A stretch of DNA of 64,000 nucleotides from Posidonia oceanica (taxonomy: Eukaryota > Streptophyta > Magnoliopsida > Alismatales > Posidoniaceae): assembly GCA_037176725.1 (NCBI GenBank), contig JAZBRS010000059.1, forward strand, positions 10,961,001 to 11,025,000, written 5' to 3'. The notes beneath the pieces were generated by a model that worked only from the letters and a program-made list of their open reading frames with translations, was not told where the DNA came from and did no database searches. Position numbers and translations under genes: made by a program. Every line of letters begins with the position of its first letter. Within the stretch, counting starts at the first letter, position 1. Below are positions 50,959 through 60,300 of the stretch, one piece after another.

Positions 50959-51927
50959 ACCATGGAAGCAGACTGCTGCCGTTTCGTGCGTAAATGCCAC
51001 AACTGTCAGATCCATGGCAATTTCATCAAGGTTCCCCCTCATCAGCTGCACAACATATCCTCGCCATGGCCTTTCTCCACCTGGGGGATCGACGTCATTG
51101 GCGCAATACACCCCGCTACTTCAAACGGCCATCGCTTCATCATGGTGGCAATAGACTACTTCACTAAGTGGGTAGAAGCAGCTTCTTACAGGACAGTCAT
51201 CACAGTGGCGACTGAAAAGTTCATCAGGAACAACATCGTTGCCCGGTACGAGGTCCCTCACTCCATCATCTCTGATAATGACACAAACTTCATTGCCAAA
51301 AGAACTGAGGAGTTCCTACAGAATTTCAGAATCAAGCATCACCGCTCCTCACCGTATCGGCCTCAAATGAATGGAGCAGTGGAGTCTGCTAACAAGAACA
51401 TCATCAAAATCATGAAGAAAATGGCAGAAACCCACAAGGACTGGCACGATCAGCTCCCGTATGCACTCTGGGCGTACAGGACATCAATCCGGACCTCGAC
51501 AGGAGCCACCCCGTACTCGCTGGTGTACGGCATGGAAGCGGTATTGCCTGTTGAAGTGGAGATCCCCTCACTGCGGATCTTGCGAGAAGCTGAGGTGGAG
51601 GAGGCAGAATGGGTCGAAGACCGCTGCGTCCAACTGAACCTGATTGATGAGCACAGACTACAAGCCATGCATAACGCTCACTGTTACCAGAAGCGAATGG
51701 CTAGAGCATTCTTGAAGAAAGTCCGGCCCAGAAGCTTCCAGCCCGGAGATCTTGTTCTGCGTGCCATTCATCTACCGGACGGTCGAGGCAAATTCCGACC
51801 TAACTGGCGCGGCCCCTTTGTAGTTAAACAGATCTTCTCAGGCGGCGCGGTAACTCTTGAGGACATGGACCAGGTCGAGCAGTCCGAGCCGGTCAACGTG
51901 TGCTACCTCAAGAAGTACTATCAGTAG
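50959..51927 (+). CDS. Integrase of element B
   Basis: Completes the zinc region (CHNCQIHG), then the DDE core: GIDVIG (first Asp), SDNDTNF (second Asp), NGAVESANK (Glu). The conserved ALWAYRTSIRTSTGATPYSLVYG and the C-terminal PGDLVLRAIHLPDGRGKFRPNWRGPFVV follow. It inserts element DNA into the host chromosome. It ends at TAG 51925-51927 after KKYYQ, the usual end of this family. All catalytic residues are present. Confidence 0.93.
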   Translation, partial: TMEADCCRFVRKCHNCQIHGNFIKVPPHQLHNISSPWPFSTWGIDVIGAIHPATSNGHRFIMVAIDYFTKWVEAASYRTVITVATEKFIRNNIVARYEVPHSIISDNDTNFIAKRTEEFLQNFRIKHHRSSPYRPQMNGAVESANKNIIKIMKKMAETHKDWHDQLPYALWAYRTSIRTSTGATPYSLVYGMEAVLPVEVEIPSLRILREAEVEEAEWVEDRCVQLNLIDEHRLQAMHNAHCYQKRMARAFLKKVRPRSFQPGDLVLRAIHLPDGRGKFRPNWRGPFVVKQIFSGGAVTLEDMDQVEQSEPVNVCYLKKYYQ

Positions 51928-53190
51928 CTGGGAGTAGCCCTTGCGGATCCTTCCTCCCACTTATGTTTTCACCACTCGCATGTCTTTGTATCTCTTTTCG
52001 CTCTATCTCCTCCATACTTCACTTCATCCCGTTTCCTACATTTCCTGACGTTGCAGCACTCCTGTGCATCCCTGCTCATCCCGTTCACATTCTTCATCAA
52101 ATCATGCATTGCATAGTTGCCCGGTGATGAAAACCGGAGGTGCTTGCCTGCTGCGAAAGGAGTCTCCCGACTTCACCTGATACTACTTAGATGTCTTGAC
52201 TAGTGAGGGAGCCACCACTCAAAGAGAGCGGGCGAAGCGTCCAAACCCCTAAAGACTTACGCCCTTTAGAAGAGTGCTAGGTTTTAGTCAGAAAGTAGTA
52301 CATACCCCAGCCTAGATGTGCGGAAAAAGAGAGAAAAAGAGAAAGCCAAAAGCCTGTACCCGAAAGACCCTAACGCCCATCTCCCCTGGGGGAGGGAACA
52401 GCGGAAACCTGCAAGCCAAAAAAAGAAGAGAAAAGAAAATGAAAAAGAAAAAAGGAACAAAAAAGAAAAAACAAAAGGAGAATGATAGAAAAAAGGGAGA
52501 GGGGGACAAAGGCCCCATTCCCGCAAAAAAAAAGAAAAAAGAAGAGAAAAAAAGAAGAGAATAAAGGCAAGCAGGGTAACCCCGCACCTCTCACCTACCC
52601 CAGACAAGAGTCAAAGCCCGGATCAGGTCCTCCTCGCTTCCAAAATGGGAATGAGGAGAGCCCTGTACACCGACATAAAAAGAGAAAGGAGAGGTAGGAG
52701 TGAGTGTAAGTCCTTGAGAGTTTGACATGGAGCCCGTCTTCTCTACACCACCACCGAACATCACCAACATCCTTTCCTCGAGTGCCACCAACAAGTCAGG
52801 AGTCCGAGTAGAGTCCGGTGAGTCAGGGACCGCTCCCTTCCTATACAACAGACACCAAAGCACTCCGATACTGAGGGCAAACTACACCAAATCACACGCA
52901 TCTGCATTTTCCAGTCATCTCCACCCTCTCTGATCATCCTACTCCACAAAGGCTTACCCCAGCGCTGAGACAGTACCTCTACTTAGCATGCGTTGGCGCC
53001 GTCAGGCTGCGACAACCCGGGGTTCCCGACAGTCCCCGCCACATCAACAGAATGCCCTTATGCTTATACATGTTCAATTGCCATAGTCTGAATGTTTACT
53101 GTTAAATGTGTTGCACCTGTTTCTACCAGTTTCAGAATCTGCTTTCCTATGATGGCTTTGTGCCTATATGAGCTCGGATAATTCACAGTT
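51928..53190 (+). other. Spacer between integrase and ORF3 of element B
   Basis: Non-coding. It has an A/G-rich run at 52318-52575 on the sense strand, which could act as an extra polypurine primer or be simple sequence, and a T-rich stretch (53040-53190) ending TTTTGGCAAACAG just at the ORF3 start, which resembles a 3' splice site. Open frames of the minus strand are reflections of the purine run. Confidence 0.5.
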
Positions 53191-54456
53191 TTGGCAAACA
53201 GGTATCTGAAGACTCTTGTAACAGCCGTCTGCCCACATCCTGCAATCAGTGCAATGGGTTTCCCCACCTTGGTAACCCCCACACACAGCTCCGAGATCCT
53301 GCGAGAATGGATCGGCAAGCTTACAAAAGATGACTGTGAGAAGTTGCACCTCTGGGGCATTCCGACCAAACTGCTCAGGGCTGCTGATGTAGAAGTAAGC
53401 CGCCATCTTCTGTGTGCTGCTGCGCGATTCTGGAAACCAGCACACCATGTCTTCCGTTTCGGCAGAACTGAACTGACACCCACATTGGAAGAAGTGCGCC
53501 GGATCTGCGACTTTTCCAAGATCTTGGGGCCGCCCATCTTCATGAGGCGTGACGGATACATGGCAGTCCTGAAACAGCTGACCGGCCTTTCTACCCAAAG
53601 TTGCCAGCAGAAGCTGATTTGTACTAGCGGGCCCATGCCTCTGCTTCGCCTAGCGTATTTTGATGATATTGTGGAAAAGCGCACTGAACTCGGAGATGAG
53701 CTGTGGCTCCGAGGGTTTGTCACCCGTTTCCTAGGCGAGCTGGTCTTTACTCATGGCAAGGTAACAGTGGCCGTCGAGATCGCTGAAATAGCACTCGCCG
53801 TGGTGACTCGCCAGATAGACCTAGCACCGGTTGTCTTGGCAGAAACCTACTGCGGTCTGGACCGCATCTCTCATCGCTGCCGCCACTTTCATGGTTGCGG
53901 ATCATTCATTCAGGTCTGGCTAGCGGCGCACACTGAGATAGACCTTCTGCGCCCCCAAGTGCATGCTTTCGAGGCCTACTGCAGCAGCGGCCATGCCAAG
54001 GCAGTCAAGAGCGTCAAGGAAGAATATGAAAGGCTATCGGGACTGACAGACGACACAGTCACATGGCACATCATTCCTTCTGCAGCCGAAGCATTCACTG
54101 TCTTCTTCAATACACGCGACATGCGTTTGGTTGTGCTACCAGGATTTACTGCGGGTGTAGAATATCACCCTATCAGAGTCATGCGTCAGTTCGGCTTCCA
54201 GCAGGGCACCTTTGTCGACAGCACAGCGCCTAAGCTCCTTCAAGAATATCCCCTCAGTACAATTGCCCCCACGAAGGAGCTGGCCAACCTGATGCAGCGT
54301 GGGGTGCGATCAACAGACATCGCTGCAATAAGAGGTGTAGGGTGTACCCCTGAGTACATCACTGAAGTGCAGGACCTCTGGCCCATTGACGAAGTCCCGC
54401 CGAGCGGTCCCTTGTTCCCTGACTCTGGAAGATCAAAGAAGGCTCGAATCAGCTAG
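53191..54456 (+). CDS. ORF3 of element B: plant mobile domain/DUF7745-like protein
   Basis: 421 codons, intact; a better start may be the ATG at 53254 (MGFPTLVTPTHSS). No enzyme motif is seen. The order REWIGKLT, LCAAARFWKPAHHVFRFG, ELTPTLEEVRRICDFS, YMAVLKQLTG, LRGFVTRFLGELVFTHGK and VVTRQIDLAPVVLAETYCGLD resembles the plant mobile domain/DUF7745 class, which is known both in plant proteins and in transposons. Basic C-terminus (RSKKARIS). It follows integrase in sense orientation, whereas the extra ORF of classical Ogre elements lies before gag. It is the only long B frame without a stop, which suggests selection or youth. Function unknown; the assignment is from pattern memory only. Confidence 0.7.
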   Translation: MANRYLKTLVTAVCPHPAISAMGFPTLVTPTHSSEILREWIGKLTKDDCEKLHLWGIPTKLLRAADVEVSRHLLCAAARFWKPAHHVFRFGRTELTPTLEEVRRICDFSKILGPPIFMRRDGYMAVLKQLTGLSTQSCQQKLICTSGPMPLLRLAYFDDIVEKRTELGDELWLRGFVTRFLGELVFTHGKVTVAVEIAEIALAVVTRQIDLAPVVLAETYCGLDRISHRCRHFHGCGSFIQVWLAAHTEIDLLRPQVHAFEAYCSSGHAKAVKSVKEEYERLSGLTDDTVTWHIIPSAAEAFTVFFNTRDMRLVVLPGFTAGVEYHPIRVMRQFGFQQGTFVDSTAPKLLQEYPLSTIAPTKELANLMQRGVRSTDIAAIRGVGCTPEYITEVQDLWPIDEVPPSGPLFPDSGRSKKARIS

Positions 54457-54957
54457 AGCCATCATGCAGCTGTCATTCTGTCTTCTTTTCAAGTTGTGCT
54501 GTACCTTTTGGCCTGTCACGGGCATGTAACCAATAATTCTATCAATGCAAAACTGTTTTGCGCTGGCTGTTCACATTTCAAAGCTGATCATGCATTCCAT
54601 GCTCCTCGTCGCTCACATCCGGAGGCCCCTTGGCCCGACTGATTGCTCGCATGACGCAGGAAAGTCCGCAGTAAACGACCCAGGCTCCAGGACCTCTGCG
54701 AACCCGCACCGTCTGACCTGCCACCGGACATCCCCAGCTGAGTCTCCGTTGGGCTGGTACCCCAAACTACTCGTCTGACAAACACGTCAGTTTTGTCCAC
54801 CCTTCGCTTTTCTCGATACCAGGGACGTTTAGACCAACCCCTGGTATCATCCTGATACCAGGGGCATCTTTTCAGACGCCCCGCAGTATCTCACCCTTTA
54901 TCTCATCTCCTCTTTGCCGGCCGATAAGTCCGATATCTTATCACCTTTTTCAATCAA
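54457..54957 (+). other. 3' untranslated region of B after ORF3
   Basis: Non-coding, with a 27-nt perfect palindrome at 54838-54864 (arms CCCCTGGTATC/GATACCAGGGG, loop ATCCT) also found in element A. A GATAAG/CTTATC hairpin is at 54923-54942. Confidence 0.65.
54838..54864 (+). other. 27-nt perfect inverted repeat
   Basis: 11-bp stem and 5-nt loop, the same arms as in element A at 13916-13942. In the sense strand of each element the loop is ATCCT (ATTCT in the second A copy). Confidence 0.8.
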
Positions 54958-55500
54958 GCTCTCATCATTACCTCATCCCCCTTCTTTAGCATTAGCTCTC
55001 ATCGTTACCTCATTCCCCTTCTTTAGCATTAGCTCTCATCATTACCTCACCCCCCTTCTTTAGCATTAGCTCTCATCATTACCTCATCCCCCTTCTTTAG
55101 CACTAGCTCTCATCATTACCTCATCCCCCTTCTTTAGCATTAGCTCTCATCATTGCCTCATCCCCCTTCTTTAGCATTAGCTCTCATCATTACCTCTTCC
55201 CCCTTCTTTAGCATTAGTTCTCATCATTACCTCATCCCCCTTCTTTAGCATTAACTCTCATCATTACCTCATCCCCCTTCTTTAGCATTAGTTCTCATCA
55301 TTACCTCATCCCCCTTCTTTAGCATTAACTCTCATCATTACCTCATCCCCCTTCTTTAGCATTAGCTCTCATCATTACCTCATCCCCCTTCTTTAGCATT
55401 AGTTCTCATCATTACCTCATCCCCCTTCTTTAGCATTAGTTCTCATCATTACCTCACCCCCCTTCTTTAGCAATAACTCTCATCATTACCTCATCTCCCT
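54958..55500 (+). repeat. Minisatellite of 37-bp units in the B 3' region
   Basis: About 14-15 units read agctctcatcattacctc, atcccccttc, tttagcatt, with few substitutions (agc/agt/aac starts). G-poor on the sense strand. It lacks the paired arms of the next array, although ctcatc recalls one arm of the GATGAGT stem. Confidence 0.9.
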
Positions 55501-55599
55501 CTTTAGAAGTAGCCTCTCATCATGATCTCATCCCCTCTTATCAAGCAATCAAGCACTCATCAATCAATCATTCAGCATTCAAGCACTCATCAACCAATC

Positions 55600-56925
55600 A
55601 CTCGTCACTCGATCATTCATCAATCAAGCACCCCTAGGCTGATATCCTAAACTATCAAGCAATCAAGCACTCTCAGGCTGATATCCTAAACTATCTATTC
55701 TCAGGCTGATATTCCTAAACTATCTATTCTCAGGCTGATATCCTAAACTATCAAGCAATCAAGCACTCTCAGGCTGATATCCTAAACTATCTATTCTCAG
55801 GCTGATATTCCTAAACTATCTATTCTCAGGCTGATATCCTAAACTATCTATTCTCAGGCTGATATTCCTAAACTATCTATTCTCAGGCTGATATCCTAAA
55901 CTATCTATTCTCAGGCTGATATTCCTAAGCTATCTATCTTCTGGCCGATCCATGGTTGGCCCGCAGTTGTGTTATACGGCTGACATCCAGTAACTGTCCC
56001 TCGCAATACCGCTAGGCTGATATTCCTAAACTATCGATCTAGGCTGATAACCTAAACTATCGCTAGGCTGATATCCTAAACTATCTATCTAGGCTGATAT
56101 CCTAAACTATCCGGCATCTGCGTTATACGGCTGACATCCAGTAACTGTCCCTCGTAATTGCCCCTTCCAGTTGATAGGACTGTAAACTATCGATCTAGGC
56201 TGATATCCTAAACTATCGATCTAGGCTGATATCCTAAACTATCGATCTAGGCTGATAACCTAAACTATCGATCTAGGCTGATATCCTAAACTATCCATGG
56301 CAATTACGTTATACGGCTGATATCCAGTAACTATCCCTTGCAATTGCTCTTTCTAGTTGATAGGACTGTAAACTATCTATCTAGGCTGATATCCTAAACT
56401 ATCGATCTAGGCTGATAACCTAAACTATCGATCTAGGCTGATATCCTAAACTATCTATCGCAATTGCATTATATGGCTGACATCCAGTAACTGTCCCTCG
56501 CAATGCCGCTAGGCTGATAACCTAAACTATCGATCTAGGCTGATAACCTAAACTATCTAGGCTGATATCCTAAACTATGTATCTAGGCTGATACCCTAAA
56601 CTATCCGGCACTTGTGTTATACGGCTGATATCCAGTAACTATCACTCATGGTTTGCCCTTCCCAGTTGATAGGACTATAAACTATCTATCTAGGCTGATA
56701 ACCTAAACTATCGCTAGGCTGATAACCTAAACTATCGATCTAGGCTGATATCCTAAACTATCTATGGCAACCATGTTATACGGCTGATATCCAGTAACTA
56801 TCACTCACAACTGTGCCTTCCGGTTGATAGGACCGTAAACTATCGTTCCAGTTGATAGGACCGTAAACTATCGCCCTCGGCTGATGATCCGAAACTCATC
56901 CGGTCGATAAGTCCGACAACTTATC
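55600..56925 (+). repeat. Stem-loop repeat array of element B, 20-22-bp units
   Basis: Dozens of units carry AGGCTGATATCCTAAACTAT followed by C (small stem GATA/TATC), in blocks of about 110-160 bp separated by TTATACGGCTGAYATCCAGT followed by AACTRTCC and by GATAGGAC..GTAAACTATC. The separator exists as GACA/TGTC and GATA/TATC, always matched. The last unit (56905-56924) is GATAAGT-CCGACA-ACTTATC, a perfect 7-bp stem. The same motif family is in element A. Confidence 0.88.
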
Positions 56926-57381
56926 ACCTCCCCGCGTGACTTCGTCTCAAAAGACGGAGCCCCGCATCCTTCTGCGTCCGGGAAAAAGTCCACCTCTCCC
57001 GTCACGCCTTTGTGGCTTTGGCTATCCTTCTTTTCGTGGCAGGTCTGGACCTCCCGTCAAGCTCCGCAGAGCACCGCAACGTCCCTCTTCAGCGTCGTCG
57101 GCATCGCCAGTGTCACCCGCGTCGCTTCGGTCCCCCCGTCGGTACTAACTCTAGCACTAACTTTTGCATTGCATCCGCATTAGCATGCATCGCATACATT
57201 GCATCTCATCCATTTGCACCTGCACATTGCACTGCGGCAACGATCCACGATGTTCGGCGCATCTGCCGAATAAGTGGCTCACGCCGATAGCAACCCTCTG
57301 CTCTCGCAGGTCAAATGGGGTGTCCCGTCAACCCTGAGCAGCGGCCTCGCTTCGCTCGGCCTCGCTCAGGGAGGGGCATCT
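56926..57381 (+). other. End of the B internal region, with polypurine tract
   Basis: Non-coding. From 57195 on it matches element A closely. The tract GGGAGGGGCATC is at 57370-57381, directly before the 3' LTR. Confidence 0.7.
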
Positions 57382-57397
57382 GTTGACACCCCATTTT
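57313..57397 (+). other. Polypurine-tract fold of element B
   Basis: AAATGGGGTGTC (57313-57324) pairs with GACACCCCATTT of the LTR (57386-57397), extendable past one bulged T. CCCTGAGC (57332-57339) pairs with GCTCAGGG (57365-57372), whose last bases open the polypurine tract. The tract end and the first LTR bases are left between the two stems. Confidence 0.7.
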
Positions 57398-60300
57398 GAC
57401 AGGCTGGATCGTCTGGAACCCTCCGGTGGCTGCTGGACCCGAATCTAGACCCAAATCCACACATTCCTCTCCTTCTTTCCCTCAAAACAAGCCCAAACTC
57501 AACCTAGGGTTACCCCCCTTTCCCGAACCTAAAAACCAACCAAAATCCATAGGAAAACTCACCCCTGATGACTTAGCAAGCCCACCAAAAAGCCTGCAAA
57601 ATCTCAAATCAGAACCCCTCCCAAAAACCCTAGGAAACTTAGGCAAAACTACCCTTTTTCTACACCTCAAAACCCCTCCAAAACTTCCTCAAAACCAAAC
57701 CAAAACTCTGAGACCAAAACTAGAGACCCTAGACTACACACCCGCCGAGTTTCACCCCTTTCCAAGACCTCTAAGACCCCCTTTTGGCCAAATTATCGTT
57801 TTTTCTCTCCGGGATTATCGTTTTCTCTCTCCTCTCTCTCTCTTGATTATCGTCTCTCTTTTAATCCCCTTCTTGCCCTTTTCCTGGCTTGGCTGTGGGC
57901 CCCCTTTGTACTCCTATCCCTTCTCTATCTTATTCCTATTTTTATTCTATTTTTAACATTTTCCCTGAATTTTAAAAAATCTTTTCCCTCAAACCTATCT
58001 CTTTCCCCTTTTATTCTCCTTTTTTCCTTTTCTTCTTCTTTTTCTTTTCCTACTTCTTTCTTTTGCAAAAACCCCTGAAAATCCCTAAAAATCTGTAAAA
58101 CCCCAAAATATAAAAGAAACAAATCAGAATTCCAAGAAAAGCAACTAAAAAACATTAAACAAGTAATTAAAAACTCAAACTTAATTAAATCAAGCTAAAA
58201 AGAAAACCAAGCATGCAAACTAAAAAATGCAAAACAAACTAAAAGAAAACACTGTAAAATCAAGTAAAAAACTGAAATAAAGTCAGAACCTACCAAAGAT
58301 AAAAACCCCACTAAAAGAATTAAAAAACAAACCCTAAAGAGAAGAATTAAAAATCAAACACTAAAACAAGTAATTAAAGGAGGCAAAAGACTTAACCTAA
58401 TAAACATAAGAAAAAACAACATAAAACTTAATTAAAAAGGAAGAAGAAAATACAGTTGAAAGACTTAAAAACACTTAATCAAACCAGAAAAATCCAACTA
58501 AAAAAACATCAAGAAAAATTAACAAATAAAAATCAAAAACATAATTCAAAAGACTTAAGAAAGGAAATCCTAAAAGACTAAAACTAAAAAAGCCCAAAAC
58601 CCACTCTAATTAACCTAAAATAAATCCTAAAATCCTAATTAACATCCTAAAATACTTAACAAGAAAACACAATTTTAAAAACAATTTAAAAAGATTTAAC
58701 CAACACTTACTCAAGTGGGAAATGAATTAACAACAAAGGAAAGCCCTAGAACCCTAATCAAGCCTAAAACACACTAATTAACCTGAAAACAGTCATTAAA
58801 AAATCCAATTAAACACCTAACCTACAACCCAATTCATCTAATATTTTTGTTTATTTTTATCTTATTTTTTCCTATTTTATTTTTCTCCTTTTTTCCATCT
58901 TTCTTTCTTTCTTCCTTTTTATCTTTTCCTTTCTTCCTTACTGGGCTCATCAGCCCGTTTGCCTTTTTTTCTTTTTTTCAAATCCCAGCCTGGCCCGCAG
59001 CTACAGTCAGCACCTTCTTCCTCCTTCCCTCCTCCCGTGTTTGCAGAGCTACAGTGGTCACCGCCTACAGCTCTGCCCCCGCCTGCCACCTCCTGCTCGA
59101 GCCAGACTGGCGTGCCGAACTTCGACCGTGCTCCTGCCATCGCCACTCCGCGCCATTCAATTGCCGGCAGGCCTGCAAAACCAAAGGGGAAGTCATCAGA
59201 ATTGGCAGGGAAAAGAGGAGAAATCAAGGCCTGAATCGGGAGGAAAGGAGAGGAGAAAAAAGAGAGAATTGATCCCAGAAGAGAAAGGAGAGAATTCGAG
59301 CACAATCCCCAGCAAGTGAGAGCCGTTCTTCCTCAGAAATCCACCGAGAAATTCAGACCTTCCACCTCTCCCTTCCGCAGCAAACCAGAGCCCGAAACAC
59401 CTCCTGAATCCTCCAGGATTCACCCCCCAATCTCGCCCAAGCCTTCTGCAACTCTTCCCCTCCTACCCACAGAGAAACAGCCCAGCATTCCTCCTAGAAC
59501 CTCCGGAAATCCAGACCGAACCCAACTCGAATCCCTTCTGGAATTCCCCGGACCACAGACCACTAACTCTCCCCAAACTTTGCCCAGACACTCACCAAGA
59601 CACCTCCTCTCTAAGCCACCCGACCTTCAGCCTTCTCCCCCACCACAGACGAAACCTTCCACCACAAACACCTACGTCTGATTCTGTCCAGAATTCACTC
59701 CACCAGCAAACTTCACTCACAGCCTCCACAGACCTAACCTAACCCTCCAAACACCATCCCCGAACCTCCAGCTACCCACCGGAAGCCTCCGCTCGATCCA
59801 GAGGGCGACAACCAGCTTCCCCGACCTCAGGCGACACCTGCAGCACCCAAAAATCCAACCTTCTTCTCCGGGCCGCAGAACTCCGCTCCGAGCGTCCAGG
59901 AAGAACTGGAGGACTCCACGGAGCAGATCTGGGCGATCGCGAGCCGCTGACGACTCCCGCACACTCCGGACGACCGTCGCCGGCATCTGTAGAGCCCACC
60001 GACGTCGGGAGCACGTTCCAAACGCGGGAGAAGGTATTTTCTTCCCCCCTCAGCTCTCCCTCCTTCCTCTTCTGCTTTTCCGCCGCTCAGAAGCAAGCTT
60101 CCGGCCCTCCCGCTCCGTTTTCGACTCGCCGGTCAGACCTTCTTCCCCGGCGACGATCTCCGGCCTTCACAGCGCTCCAGCCAGCAGAACGGCTTCCCGA
60201 TAGCTCCCGGAGCTCCACACGGACGGCAGCAACAGCCTCCACCGCTCAGCGCTTCCCCAACTCCCCTCTACCGGCGGTGGCGAGGACTGGAAGCTCACTG

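Noticed and set aside
52316..52600. Lys/Glu-rich protein from the A/G run, and its Phe/Leu/Ser-rich complement
   Set aside because: Simple purine run between integrase and ORF3; no start context or conservation with element A.
54958..55500. Possible CRISPR-like array of regular 37-bp repeats
   Set aside because: Repeats are directly contiguous with no unique spacers, inside a plant retrotransposon 3' region.
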